Positions 42,534 through 55,275 are shown, counted from the stretch's first letter. The stretch: 64,000 nucleotides of DNA from Neofusicoccum parvum (GCA_020912385.1 CP087208.1:1550001-1614000); one strand, 5' to 3'. The notes: a model not told the origin generated them from the letters alone. Numbers and translations: made by a program.

Positions 42534-45500
42534 ATGGCCGCTGATGGCATTGTTTTTAAGGAGATGGTGGCCTTGGGGGCCACAGACTCTGCTCCCTCCA
42601 GTGCACAAGTCGACAGCGACATCCACACCCTTACCCCAAGTGGTCCTTCGCAACACCAGGCTCTAATTACCACCGCCAGCAAGGCCACCAAGATGGATAC
42701 AGCATCTCGGACCGTCGATGAAACTCTTCACCGACTTGCCGAAAGACGCGCCAACGAGCCGGTCCTTGCTTATCCGACCAGAGGCAACGATGAGTTCGCC
42801 GAATACACGGGGTCGGAACTCAACCGCATGGTCACTCTCGCAGCGACCTTGTACGCGGGCGCTCTGCCGGAGGAGGCGCTGCGGAAGAGCTCCGACGACC
42901 CTCCCAAGGTGATTGGGCTCCTGGGCGTCAGTAATCTGGAGTTCATCATCACGTTCCTGGCAACTCAACGCCTCGGGCTCACGGCCATTCTCTTCTCCAC
43001 TCGCCTGTCGGACGTCGGCTATGCGCACCTAGTCGACGAGACGCAATGCAAAGCCGTGCTGGTGCAGAGCCGGTACCAAGGAGCCATGGAGCGGGTGCAA
43101 AAGATGGCCAAAAGCACATTTGCTGCCGTGCCCATGTTCGAAGGCACGTATCTGTTCAACCCAGCCATCATGAACGCGGTCAAGCCGATGGGCTTCCGAT
43201 TAGATCCCGCGAAGGACGAGAACGTCGCCAGCTGCATCATCCACACGTCCGGGTCCACCGGGCTGCCCAAGCCGGTGCGGACGTACTGGAAAAAGTGGAT
43301 CTACTTCTTCGCGGCGAGAAACATGGAGGGCAGCCCCTCCGCGCTGATGACCGTGCCGCTCTACCACGGCTTCGGCGCGCTCAACTTGATCAAGTCGCTC
43401 ACGGAAGGGGCCAAGATATGTTTCATCAACGCGAACCTCCCCATCACCGGGCCGCAGGTGCTCGCAGCCTTGGAAGGCTCGAGGGCGTCGTCGGTCCAGA
43501 CCGTGCCGTACACGCTGAAGCTGATCGCGGACGCGCCCGGCGGGATCGACAAGCTGGCGCAGCTCGACTCGGTGCTCTTCGGCGGCTCGGCCTGCCCGGA
43601 CGAGCTGGGCGACCGGCTCGAGGCGGCGGGCGTGAGGCTTGGCAACGCGTATGGGCAGACGGAGAGCGGCGGGCTGATGGTGCGGTCGGACGACCAGTGG
43701 AACTGGCTGGTGCTGCACCCGAGCGTGGAGCGGCACGTCAAGTGGGAGGCCGAGGGCGACGGGCTGCACCACCTGGTGACGATGCCGGGGTGCCCGGTGA
43801 AGGCCTTCACGACGCGGCCGGACGGCGGGTACGACACCAAGGACCTGTTCATGCGGCACCCGACGGACCCGGCGAAGTGGAAGTTCGTGCGCCGCCGCGA
43901 CGACACCATCGTGCTGGTCAACGGCGAGAAGGCGAACCCGATCCCGCTCGAGGACGCCGTGCGCAAACACCGCGACGTGCAGGCGGCCGTGGCCTTCGGC
44001 GCGCAGCGCAGCTTCATGGGCATGATCGTGATCCCGGAGCAGCACGCGGCCGGCGTGCCCAAGGCCGAGCTGGTCGCGCGCGTCTGGCCGGACCTCGACA
44101 GGGCAAACCAGGTGGTGCCCGCTTACGCGCGCATCTCGCGCGACGCCGTCGTCATCAAGGACGCGGGCACGCCGTTCCCGGTGACGGAGAAGACGACCGT
44201 CATCCGCGCGCGCTTTGTCGCGCAGTTCGCCGGTGACATCGACGCCTTCTACGCGCGGATGGAGAGCGGCGGCACGGCCAACGACGGGCCGCAGGAGCTC
44301 ACCGAGGGCCGAGTCAGAGAGCTGGTGCGGGGAGCGGTGCGGGAGGCGCTGCAGCTGGAGAACCCCGCCGAGCTGACCGACGACGCTGACTTCTTCCTGC
44401 TGGGCATGGACTCGCTGCAGGCCACGAACGTGCGGAACAGGCTGGTCAAGGAAATCAGCACCGGCGCAGAGCCACTGCCGAATAACGCGGCGTTCGAGAA
44501 CCCCAGCGTGGCGAGGTTGACGCAGTTCATTGTCAACATGCGGGGCGGGACAGGCAAGATGGAGTCGCCAGAAGAGGAGGTCATGGGTCTCGTCAGGAAG
44601 TACTCCAGATTCCCGGCTGTCAACCCGCACAAACCCGCCAAGAAGAGGCCCGAAAAGGAAGTGGTCGTGAGTGTCCCCCTACCCTTCATCACTTCCACGC
44701 AATTCACCGACCGCTTACACACGCGCAACAGGTCCTGACGGGCGCTACTGGATCCCTGGGCTGCCACATCCTCAACACGCTCCTGCACAATCCCAACGTG
44801 CAGCGCGTCTACTGCCTCGTCCGCGCCGACAGCGCCAACAACGCCATCGGCCGCGTGCACGCCGCCCTCGTACACGCCCACCTCTCCGCCGGGCTCAGCC
44901 AGGCCCACAAGGAGAAGATCGTCGCGCTGCCCAGCGACCTCTCGCAGGAGCACTTCGCGCTGCCGCCGGCCACGTACGACGAGATGGCGGCGGCCGCCAC
45001 GGCCGTGATCCACAACGCCTGGGCCGTCAACTTCAACCTGGGGCTCGCCAGCTTCGAGCCGCACTGCATCCGCGGCACGCACCACCTGCTCGCGCTCTGC
45101 CTGCGCTCGCCCCTCGCGCCGCCGCCCGCCTTCACCTTCATCTCCACCGTCGGCGCTGTCGCGTGCAGCCCGACGTCGCCTATCCGCGAGACGCTCCAGC
45201 CGCTCGCCGCCGCCGGGCCCATGGGCTACAGCACGTCCAAGTGGATCGCGGAGCAGATGTGCGCAACCGCCGCCGCGGCCGGCCTCGCGACCCGCATCGT
45301 GCGCATCGGCCAGATCGTCGGCGATGCCGCGCACGGCGTGTGGAACGCCAAGGAGGCGGTGCCGCTGACGGTGCTAGCGGCACTAACGGTGGGCGCGCTA
45401 CCGCTGCGGCGCGGGCCGGCCGACGCGTGCTCGTGGCTGCCCGTCGACGTGACGGCCGCGGCGGTGGTCGAGCTGGCGGTGCGGGAGGAAAGGGTGGTGG

Positions 45501-45937
45501 AAAGGGGCCACGCGGCGCCGAGGACGGCCGCCGTGTACCACGTCTGCCACCCGCGGAGCATCAGCTGGAACGCGGACTTCCTGCCCGCGCTGCGCGCCGC
45601 CGGGCTGGCGTTCGAGGCCGTGGACGGGCGGGAGTGGGTGCGCAGGCTGGAGGCTGGGCCGGCGGATCCGGAGACGAACCCGCCGGTGAAGCTGCTGGAT
45701 CACTTCAGGGACATGTACGGCGGCGGGGGGAGTCCTCCTGGCGAGGAGCGGGCGGTGGAGGTAGAGGGGGATGGGTGGAACTACGAGCTCGACACGACGG
45801 AGGCCCGGAAGGCGGCGCCCAGCCTGAGGGAGCCGAAGGTCGTCGGGCGGGAGGAGATGGGCAAGTTCCTGCGGTACTGGACGAGGGAGGCCTGGGCGGG
45901 ACTGCCGCTGCCGGCGTCAGTCAAGGCGAGGATGTAG
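42534..45937 (+). CDS. NRPS-like enzyme, adenylation-thiolation-reductase (carboxylic acid reductase type)
   Basis: Two exons, 42534-44666 and 44732-45937, giving about 1112 aa. The single intron falls at the boundary before the reductase domain. Adenylation domain: HTSGSTGLPKP (A3, about 237-247), YGQTESGG (A5, about 373-380), YDTKDLF (A7, about 433-439). Thiolation domain: DADFFLLGMDSLQA with phosphopantetheine Ser at about 627. Thioester reductase domain: LTGATGSLGCHIL at about 713-725 binding NADPH, FISTVGAVA with catalytic Ser, and GYSTSKW with Tyr at about 877 and Lys at about 881. There is no condensation domain. Such enzymes activate a carboxylic acid as adenylate, load it and release it by reduction to aldehyde or alcohol; the Lys2 aminoadipate reductase and aryl acid reductases are relatives. 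Met at 42693 has better initiation context and may be the true start. The substrate is not predictable by eye. Confidence 0.93.
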
Positions 45938-48808
45938 CGGGTTAGATTGGTTCAGATACGGGCTTCCTGGCCTAGACGGTCTTTCGCTCCTGGTCCTGGC
46001 GGTCCAGTCCTTCTGTTTGAGCCCGTCGTTGATCGTGTTTGGGAAAATGTGATATTCAATCGCCACCCGTCTCTTGCCTTCTGTCTGTCCTGCACAGCGC
46101 CTCGTCCGCCTGGAGTAGCACGTCACCGCTTTATTCCCGGCGGGTGACACGACGCAGCTTCATCACCGGCCTCGCGCTGTCCGCGGTCAACCCTGAAAGA
46201 CTTGTGTGTGCCCGGACGTGGCCAGCCTCGCCCCCATAAACAAAGAGCGAGCGAGGGGTGAGAAAACAGCGTGCTCCTGGGAGGCATGCGGTCCAGAATA
46301 GCCATCCGCCACCACCGGGCCTGCTCGCTCCGTGTAGATCGCCGCCACCGGCTCCATATTACGTGCAGCGAGCGAGGGCGAGCGAGGGGGGGCGGCCGAG
46401 CACGGGGTCCGCGGAGATCAAGAAAAGAAAACGCGCCAGAAGAGGGTCTCTGCATTGCTTATATTCACGGGCCCTGGTACCTTGCCGGCTCTTGCATTGA
46501 GGCCCAACTCACTCGCCGTAGAGAGTCGCTGCGCAGGCCCCACTCCCGCCGTTGGTGGTGGCACTGCGCGGTGGGGCAGGCAGAGGGCGGCGTCGGAGAC
46601 ATGTAAGACACGGAAAAAGTCTGGTGAGGGACAAGGGCTGAGTGGCCGGCTGGTTGGCTGGCCAGGGGCTCCGAGGGCAGGTCTGCAGCCACTGTTGCAC
46701 AGCGTCCGAGCTGGCTCAGGGAGGAGCCTGCGGGCGCGCTCGTCGCCACACTCATACCCCGCAAGTTATTTCGGCGTTGGTGGAGGCGCTGCTGCTGCCA
46801 GAAACTGTGGGGGAGCGAGCGGGCTGGCGAATGGTGTGGCGGCGATGGCTTGTTTCTTCTGCTGCTTAAACGGACCTCTCGCTGGCCGCCGCCGGCTCGG
46901 GACTGCCGGAAACGGCAACAACACCACCGCCGGCGATCCTGCTGCTGCAGTAAGGAACGTCGACGGCTTCACCACTGATCGAGCGCAGATGAGACGGCGC
47001 GGTGCTGCTGGGATGGCGGGTGCTGCAGCTCTGACAGGCGTGCAGCTTTGTCTCCGTGTTTCCAGGTGTGCAGCCATGCGCTGGGTGTGTGTCGCCAATA
47101 GATGCTGCATCGGGCCGCGGCACGACAGGAGAGCTGCTGCTCTCCCCGGCCGGCGCTTAGCCAGAGAACCCCCCGGCGGCCAAATTGCCGTTGCTGACCG
47201 CGCGCGAGATCGGCAGTCCTGCTGCTGGCTGCTGCGCTGCACGCCTGCTGGCTGCGCCGGCCCGATCCTTCTTTGAGCAAGCGGAAAACCCGGGCGACGG
47301 ATCTCGAAGAGGCGCTGACATCACCGAGGGCGCAGATCGGAGGCCTGGGGATCGCCGGGCGGATCGAGATAGGCAGGGCACCATGGCATTTCTCGCCCCG
47401 GCCGCATGGAGGTTTGCTGCTTTCTGCATTCCGCCCTTCCCCTTGCTCATCATGCGCGCGCGTGTGCATAACGCTCCGCTGCCGTCACCGCGGTGGCTGG
47501 CGGTTCGGCCCCTCCACCCTGCATCATCTGTTTCCCCCGCCGCGCCCAGGCATAGAGCGCGCAGAGCAGGCATGTGGGCCGCCGACTGACGAGCCACGTC
47601 CGCGTCACGCAGGGAAAACCGCAAACAGAAAACAAAAGTGAGGCTGCCCGAGTGGACCTCGAACACGACGACGCGGGGTAACGCGAGCCGACTGACTGCT
47701 GCCCACCGTCCGTCGCTCCCGTGGTACTGACCGAAACGTGTGACTTGCTCCTCGGGAGCCATCCGACGGGCGGCTACCCGCAGCGAAGCCAGCCAGTCGA
47801 CAGCGAAGCCGAGGGCAAGAGCCCCATCGCCGCGCTGTTGCTGCTGTCGCCGTCGAGCCTGTTCCATGTAGCAGTCACGCGTCCGGCCGCATGGCTGCCC
47901 GACGCCGACCACGACCACGACCACGACGACGGCCGGCGGCGGTGACAGTTCCACCAGGTACGCTCACCGTACCTCCAAACGCCTCCGTCCGCCCTGCCCC
48001 CTTCCCTGCCCGTTCCTACATTGCGGCAGAATGCCTAGCCGTTCACATGTACGTGCAGCCTGCTGTTTCCGATGGTCTCTAGAACGGTCTATTTCCGGGA
48101 AAGCAGACGGCCGCCATCCCTGCCCCCCCGTGCCAGAGCTAGCGGTCCCCGGCTGCTCCTCACTCTTCCACGCTCGCCGAGGGGGTACCCGGAGATCATC
48201 AGGCCTCCTCTCCCTGGCCCGTCCCCCCCTGGCGCGGGAGGAGCGGGAAAAAGTGAGTGAGAGAGGGGGGGCGGGCGCGTCGCACGGATGATGGTGGGCC
48301 TGCCAAACGGCCGAACGGCGGCGCACTCTCGTGACTAAGGACCCTCCCTTGATTAGGCTCACCGGACGCCTCCAGCGCTTATCTGGGGGGTTTGCTGACG
48401 AAGTAAAGATACGAGCGAGATGACGTAGCGGGAGCTGCGATCAGAAGTGAGCAAGCAGCGGGGCCCGATTTAGACATGGTGCAGCAGAGCAGAAATTTCA
48501 GTCCAATGCCTCAATACTTGCCAAACTACATCTAGCTATCCTATGTAGAGAATGTAAAACCCCACCGACAGTGAAAGTACGGAAACCATCGTCAGTACCC
48601 CAGACTCTCCCTCGTCACAGAAAAAAAAATCATGAGAGATTATGTCCACCGCTTGCGTCTTGCACACATGATCCGACTCTTCCCCCGCCACCTCCCGAAC
48701 GAGGCCGGCTGCCTCTAATGCTCCCCCACTCTGATGCGATCTGACACGCTGTCGTCAAGCTGCTTGTCTCTGATTGGCCGTTGCGTCGTGAGCATGGAAG
48801 CGGTGCGT
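45938..48808. other. 2.9-kb GC-rich gene-free stretch
   Basis: Open frames of up to 273 codons occur on both strands (for example 46455-47276 and 47157-47954), overlapping one another with Ala/Arg/Gly-rich translations. None has motifs or splice logic, so all are attributed to low stop density. A poly-A run lies at about 48621. No promoter can be assigned beyond proximity to the aquaporin 3' end. Confidence 0.45.
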
Positions 48809-49974
48809 TCAGGGCTTCCTGCCGGTGCTCAGCGAGAACCTCTTCGAGCTCGGCCTCGCCGGCTCGTCGTACGCGTCCTGGCCCGGGTTGGCCTCCTCGT
48901 AGCGCATGTGCTTCAGCGTCTTGTAGAGGCCGGCCGCCACGATGGCGCCGACGCCGGGTCCGACCCCTAGCATCGCCGTCAGCTCTCTTCGGGAGGTGGT
49001 GGGACGGGCGTAAACTCACAGTAGATCCAGTGGTGCGACCAGTTGCCGCTGACGATGGCCGGGCCGAAGCTGCGGCACGGGTTCAGGCTCGAGCCCGTCC
49101 ACTGGACGGCGACCAGGTGCGCGGAGAAGAGGCACATGCCGATGCAGACGGGGGCCATGAAGCGGCCCTTGTGGTTCTCGCCCGCGAGCATGAAGATGCT
49201 CATGCACAGGTAGGCCGTCAGGATGATCTCGATGCACACGGCCTGCGCGTTGGTCGCGCCGTTGGACGGGGTCGTCACCACGCCGAACTCCGTGGGGATC
49301 AGGACCGACACGATGTACGACGAGAACATGCAGGCCAGCATCTGCGCGACGAACAGGCAGAGGCAGCGCATTGGCGGGATCGAGCTGGTGAGGAGCATGG
49401 CGAGCGTGACCTGGATCGCGAGTCAAGTCAGTGGGGTGGGGGGTTGGGCCGGCTGGATCACGGGGACGTACGGCTGGGTTGAAGAGACCGCCCGACACGC
49501 GGAAAAAGATGAAGACATTGACCATGAGGGAGAGGCCGAAGCACAGCGAGATGTACAGGATGACGGCGGGATCGAAGGTGGTCGCCTCGCCCGTGGACTT
49601 GCCGTAGACGGCGACCTCAGTTCCTGCAAAGGCGAAGAAGAGGAACGAGGCCGTGCCAACACTCTCGCCAATCATGGCGATGACATCTGGCAAGCGTTCA
49701 CGTCAGCTCACCTGCCGTGATCGGGCAGTGGGGGGGCAGAGTGCGTACGGTTCTTCCAGGCGGATCTTCCAAACGAGCTATCCATTATCCTGTTGAAGGG
49801 GAATGGCAGTGGCTTGGACTCGGTGTTGACCTGAAGGCCGACTTCATCGGGAATCTCTGGTGATATTTCGCGAGGATCAGTCGTGGCTTCAGACTGACGG
49901 ACGCTCTTCGAGTCACCAGTCCAGTGGCGTCCGGCCTCAGTAGAAGGGCCATTGTTGTAGGCGGAGGAAGACAT
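48809..49974 (-). CDS. Aquaporin (MIP family) with NPA and NPC boxes
   Basis: Four exons on the minus strand: 49749-49974, 49472-49686, 49020-49410 and 48809-48966, giving about 329 aa. The N-terminal 75 residues are polar and cytoplasmic. KNHVIAMIGESVGTASFLFF starts the first helix. The first half-helix motif is GGLFNPA (NPA at about 145-147, split by intron 2 immediately after). The second is SSLNPCRSFGPAIV, with NPC at about 257-259 and the selectivity-filter Arg at about 260. The Ala-to-Cys change in the second box is unusual. Orthodox aquaporins keep NPA there, while some fungal and plant MIPs vary at this residue. Water transport is likely; glycerol transport is less so because loop E is short and Arg is kept. 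The C-terminal tail is polar. Six hydrophobic helices are visible. Confidence 0.93.
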
Positions 49975-52900
49975 GGCGAGGGTGTTCGCGGCAGGAGCCT
50001 CCCCGTGGATGCAGGATGTATTTGAGATTGGAGGATGGAGGCAGTGCAGTCACTGATCGAAAGGCAATGATGGATGTCGAGTCACCAAGAGGTGGCCTCC
50101 CTCCTTTTAAGCTTCTCCATGAGAATTCGCCTCCCGGATTGACTCTGCTCGCCGCCGATTGCGTATCCTGGGCGCGGAGGCAATGACGGTCAGAGTTTCT
50201 CCGCACGTCATGCCTTGGGCAGCTTCGAGCAATAGGACCTGCAGTCGTCTGAGGCGGGTCTTACAGCAGCATGCCAGCGGTGGACTGCGTCTTGGGCACC
50301 ATCGCGGCGTATCAAGGTGATCGGAGATCCCTGACCGTGGTGGTCAACCGTAGGGGTGGCTGCGGCCACGCTGTTGGTCGGCCTGACGGGAGCTTGACAT
50401 CGCCTTGTCCTACAGTGAAGAGCTCGAGGCGGCCCCCGCCCGGAAAAGAAACGTCGGCCCATCAGACGGGTGGAGAAAAACAGAGTGGCAGGCGCACGAG
50501 GGCTCCAGAGCACAGGGAGATTCCCAGCAGAGCCCACGGCGAGGCCATTCCCAAGGCAGGAGGTCGGCAGTGCGCAGTGCTTTCCCACGGCGAGAGAGCT
50601 TGGGGCAGCAGCTGCAGGCCGGCGGTACCATACGACACGTCTCTCGGGTTGCGTCCTGTGGCCCGCAAGAAACAGGGCGCTTGCACACGGCCGGAGCACA
50701 AGCAGCAGTCCTGTCTGGGGAAAGCTGGGGGGAAGGACTGCAGGCCGCCTGGGGGCCCGCTTACTGCGCCCTCTCGGGGGATGTCGACGCCGGCAGACTC
50801 CAATTCCTCACGAGCACACAGGGTCCATCTCTCCCGGCGGCGGCGCAGACAGCCGCGAGGGCAGCTCCGGCACGAACTGTCAAAACGTTGTGGCCGTGGT
50901 ACGTGAGTGGCCGGCGGGTCGCACAGCGTCACGCTGCTACGTGTGGCAGGAAAAAGCAAATCGGCAGCGCTCAGCTCTGGCGGGCGCCAGGATCGTATGA
51001 CTGCGGCTGCGATCAACGGCGGGTTTGCTCGTTTCAAGCGCTGGAGGGAAGTAGCTTCTCCACGATGTCGTCGGCGGAAGCGAAGATGCGGCGACAGGGA
51101 GGCCTGCTGGCGGCCAGGGATGTGATAGGGCTCAGATGCAAGGACTTCCTTTTGGGGACGCGGGTCACCGAACGCTGCTTGGCGCAATCTGTTGGGTTCC
51201 ATTGCAGCGCCCATGGAGATTCTGCGGAGCATGCGCAGGGGGCGCCTGCGGGGGACCTCCTCTCTCTCTCTCTCTCTCCGCAACGGGCTCAATTTGCGCG
51301 CCGGAAGGCTGAGCAAAAGCAACGGCCAGGCCCGCAACGCCCTGAACGAGTCTCCGACGGCTCAGCCCTCTGCGCCGCAAGGCAGACGCACGCGCCCCAG
51401 CGCCGCCGTCGCAAGAGAACCTTATCGATTGCCCCTCCCGCACACCCTCAGGTAAACTGCCGGATTGGGCAATGCGCGGGCTCGTGCGTCATCATGGCGT
51501 TGGCACAAGCACGCCAGGCGCCTCGTGCAGCATGACGAGCAGCTGTCTCAGCCGCCCGGGGGGCGCGAGTCACAAAACCTTCGCCGTCCGCCGTTTCGCT
51601 GCGACTGCGTCCGCTGGAACGCGCTCTCATCGGCCGCCTTGTCCCAGCGGTCTGGCGGCCGCCCACCGCGTGCGCCCCCGTGCTCCCCAGGCCGGTGCCA
51701 GCACCAGCACCACGTCGGCTCCGGATTCCGGCCTGGCTCGGGTGCTGCTGTCCGCGGCGGTCTTGGCGGCTGCGAGTCGAGTGCGGCGGCTACGAGCAGC
51801 CCGTCAGCCCACCGCCAATGCACGCGGACGATTCAGTGCTCGTCCACATCCGGCCGGCGGCCGCCTGATTCGTCGTCGACGCCCCGCTGCAGCGCGGCTA
51901 CCTCGGCCGCGCGCTGGCGGGCGCTTGGTGGGACCATCCGCCGGACGACGTGACTTGCAACGGCGTTGGGCTGCGATGGCGGCTGTATGCTCGGCGGCGG
52001 GCCACGGCGGCGGGCCTGCTGCAACCGCCTGTCGGCGTGGGAGGTAGGCCCGCTCTGGGAGGCCATGCAGGGCTCTCAAAGCAGCACTCAACCTGACGCG
52101 CCGCAGCGACTGGTACGCTGCGTGAGTGGCAGCCCTGGAATTGAGCACCCTGCACGGCGAGGTAAGCTTTTTTCAACACCATGCCAAGACCTTCGTGATA
52201 CTGGGATACTACCAGCAGCTAGTTCCGGGCGGATCCGCCAATCCCGCGTTTCGTGCCGACCCCTCAGTGCGGAGCGCCAGCCATCCTGCCCGCCCAGGCC
52301 AGCTAGCCCGGGACTCCCCCCGACCCCCACGGCCCGAACGCCCAACCACGCCCGCCAGCACCAGCCCGCCGCCGCCGTGCCCCGCCATCCGATGCGCCTG
52401 CTCGTGTTCTCTCGTGTTTTGTGGCTGGTTATCCCTGCGTCGCATCAGCACATGCGCAATCGCGAGATCCCTTAAGTCATGGCGTCGCCAGCGCGCGAGC
52501 AAACAGCCGAGCCGCCCCCTTCGCCCTTCCCGCCAGGGCGTGATACTTCTTAATTAGTAAGTGTTTGCCTATCTCGCCTCCGGCGCCGTGGTTACGGCTC
52601 TCGCCCGGCGTCCTCCGTCTGCGGCCTGAAGCGCTTTTCGTCGGACTGGATTCCGCCATCACGAGAGGCGGGATGAACGTTGGACTGCGGAGCCTAATCC
52701 GGTGGTGGGCAGTCCAGCAGGAGACGCTCCGATCTCCACCGCCGCTTCCATAGTGTGGCCGGGAAATAAACCACCTGGAGACGCGCCCCATCGGTCCTTC
52801 ACATCGCGGCGAGGAAAGTCTCTGCTGAAAAATTTTTCTCTGACTTTCAGGCACTGCCGAAAGCCACATTGCTTCTTTCGACTTGGAGAAGCTTCTTCGA

Positions 52901-54003
52901 AGGCACTTCCGCGTCTCCTTCGCCGCGCTCCGCCTTTTGTCGACCGTTTCCGGACATGCACCCCTCTTTAATCTCCTGCTTGACCGGTAGCTTAGCTTTT
53001 CTCAGAGATGAAGCGAATAAACTTCCCTCCTGCGCCATCCATTCGATTTCTTTCAAGTGACGATCGCCCGCAGTGTGGACACATGCACGGCCGCCAGTGA
53101 TCACTCCAGATGAAGACTTGCGGTGACGAAGACCGCACCCATCCACGGTTTCGCGCCGCACGCGGGCGGTGTGTGGGATCCGGATACCAGACAGTCCCGG
53201 CAAAGAGGCAGCACATTCAAGCGCGGGGCGGACATGGAAGGAACACGGCTGGAGTCCACAGGGTGACGGCTTCGGAAAGCCTCGGCCGTATGCAGGATCT
53301 CAACAAGAGCAACAGAGTAAGCTGGTCCGTCTGTACCGGTCAGTCCTCAAGAAGGGTGTGTCGCTCGCTTCTGGCTTACACAAGTACAAGTACAAGTACA
53401 GTCGCCGCGCCAGCGTTGAAGAGGGCTGGAGTGACTTTAAGTCGCGGGTGAGCGATTTTCAAGAATCATATGCATTGCTTTTTCGCAACGGGTGCACACG
53501 GTGAAACGGCTCTAAAAAGCAATGGATTCGAGGTAGATGAAGGCGACCCGGCGACCAAGGACAGAAGGCGACCGCGCACCAGGTCGCTTACATACACCCA
53601 TTTGCCTGGTTGAGGATGAAGCTTTGCAGAAAGTTCGACGCACGTCGTAAGTGTAAGGCTGTCAGGTCGTCGGCTGTCTCGTGAGAGGGGGTTGCGTTTT
53701 GGCCATGCTCTTTCAGGCCAACCGAGTGTCGATCCCATTCAACACCACGCGCCTGCTCGTCTCAGCAAGCACAACTGGCTTCAGCAAGCGCGTCCCGGGC
53801 TCGTCTGGGCCGCTAGAGCCGTAGTCTGCGAGAGAGGTGATTGGCAAGACGCAGCAATCCTGCTGGAAAGTCCATCTAAGCGTCGAGGCCGTAGCTATGA
53901 CGCCATGGATGACGTACCATCCGGATCACGCCGCTGTAGATAAATGCCACGAACGCGCTCTGCTCGACAACACAAGCTTTCCAGCCAAGAGATCTGCAGG
54001 AGC
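49975..54003. other. 4-kb gene-free stretch upstream of the FMN oxidase gene
   Basis: No gene is supported. Frames of up to 376 codons (50405-51535) overlap on both strands with basic, low-complexity translations. Simple repeats: a CT run at about 51260-51278 and three CAAGTA units at 53381-53398. The left end holds the aquaporin promoter; the right end (about 53.7-54.0 kb) the FMN oxidase promoter. Confidence 0.45.
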
Positions 54004-55275
54004 ATGGCGCAGGCACAATTGGACCCCATCGCATACGAGCAGTCGGTCTTTCAGGCCGGGCTGCATTCGGCTCGTCCTCCTTTCTCGTTCCAGCCATCAC
54101 AGTGGGAGGAAATGGCCGAGAAAGTCCTGTCGGCCACTTCCTGGGGATACATCCATGGCAACGCCGGAGCAGGTCAGACATACCAGAAGAACCTGGCTGC
54201 GTTCGCTCGGTACTCCATCATCCCCCGGCGTTTGGTCGCAAGCCGCAAGGATGAGGATGGCAATGAGCTGTTCAGCGACACTGCAACCACCGTTCTGGGT
54301 AAGAATTTGAGGTTCCCAATCGCAATTTCCCCCATCGGAGTCCAGAAGATCTTCAATCCGTCGGGAGAGTCTGCCACGGCAAAGGCTGCTGCATCTGTCG
54401 GCATTCCGTACACGCTCAGCACCGCGAGTAGCACCAGCATCGAGGATGTGGCCAAAGCCAATGGGGACGGCACACGATGGTATCAGCTCTACTGGCCCAG
54501 CCGAGAGAATGGCGATATCACCATCTCGCTGCTGAACAGGGCGAAAGCCGCAGGGTACACGGCCCTCTTTGTCACCTTGGACACGTATGTGCTGGGCTGG
54601 CGACCTTCAGACATGGATAACGGCTACAATCCGTTCATTCACGCGGACAGAATTGGCGTGGAGCTTGGATTCACCGACCCGGTATTCCGCAAAAAGTTCA
54701 GAGAGAAGCACGGCTACGACATCGGCGAGAGCAAGACAGACCATGACCATTCCGACATAGGCGACAGTGTTGGAGAGGCTGCACAAGAATGGACAAAGAT
54801 TGTATTTCCCGGCCATTCTCATTCCTGGGAGGATATTGAATTTCTGAAGGAGCACTGGGATGGGCCGATCGTGCTGAAAGGAATTCAAAGTGTCGGCGAT
54901 GCCAAGAAGGCCGTTGAGGCTGGCGTCCAGGGCATCGTCGTGAGCAACCATGGAGGAAGACAGCAAGACGGAGGCGTCAGCAGCCTTGGGATGCTACCAA
55001 GGATTGTTGACGCCGTGGGAGACAAGCTGGATGTCATGTTCGACAGCGGAGTCCGTTGCGGTGCAGACATCATGAAGGCGCTCGCACTCGGCGCAAAATG
55101 CGTTTTCATTGGACGGCCGTATGCGTATGGACTGGCAATCGGTGGTGAAGAGGGAGTCAGACACGTTCTCCGAGCCATGTGCGGCGATTTGCTCATGAAC
55201 ATGCATCTCGCTGGCATGCGGAGCCTGGGAGAAGTGACCAGAGATATTCTGGTAAAAGAAGACGAGCTCTTCTAG
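54004..55275 (+). CDS. FMN-dependent 2-hydroxyacid oxidase, lactate 2-monooxygenase-like
   Basis: A single exon of 423 aa from Met at 54004; a Met at 53944 in the same frame would add 20 residues. The FMN-dependent alpha-hydroxyacid dehydrogenase TIM barrel is clear: FPIAISPIGVQKIFNPSGE, GIPYTLSTASSTSIEDVAKA, WYQLYWPS, TALFVTLDTYVLGWRPSD, GPIVLKGIQSVGDAKKAVEA, and VSNHGGRQQDGG with the catalytic His at about 316 and Arg at about 319. GADIMKALALGAKCVFIGRP then closes the phosphate site. The WYQLYWP and YVLGWRPSDMDNGY motifs point to the lactate 2-monooxygenase/lactate oxidase branch rather than mitochondrial cytochrome b2, because no b5 domain or presequence is seen. It would oxidise L-lactate or a related hydroxyacid using O2. 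Neighbours give no further clue. Confidence 0.9.
   Translation: MAQAQLDPIAYEQSVFQAGLHSARPPFSFQPSQWEEMAEKVLSATSWGYIHGNAGAGQTYQKNLAAFARYSIIPRRLVASRKDEDGNELFSDTATTVLGKNLRFPIAISPIGVQKIFNPSGESATAKAAASVGIPYTLSTASSTSIEDVAKANGDGTRWYQLYWPSRENGDITISLLNRAKAAGYTALFVTLDTYVLGWRPSDMDNGYNPFIHADRIGVELGFTDPVFRKKFREKHGYDIGESKTDHDHSDIGDSVGEAAQEWTKIVFPGHSHSWEDIEFLKEHWDGPIVLKGIQSVGDAKKAVEAGVQGIVVSNHGGRQQDGGVSSLGMLPRIVDAVGDKLDVMFDSGVRCGADIMKALALGAKCVFIGRPYAYGLAIGGEEGVRHVLRAMCGDLLMNMHLAGMRSLGEVTRDILVKEDELF

Noticed and set aside
43200..45334. Long antisense frames (476 and 361 codons) opposite the NRPS-like gene
   Set aside because: They lie exactly opposite a motif-complete gene, with Arg/His-rich translations lacking any domain. 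High GC with strong third-position bias makes antisense frames stop-poor.
44671..45945. 424-codon frame in the wrong phase of the reductase domain
   Set aside because: The correct phase contains LTGATGSLG and YSTSK; this one is an Arg/Ala-rich shadow.
46455..47954. Frames of 265-273 codons on both strands
   Set aside because: Mutually overlapping, no domain, compositionally explained.
50405..51535. 376-codon plus-strand frame in the 50-54 kb desert, with a 291-codon frame opposite
   Set aside because: The two overlap almost completely on opposite strands, both have basic low-complexity translations, and neither has motifs or splice continuation.
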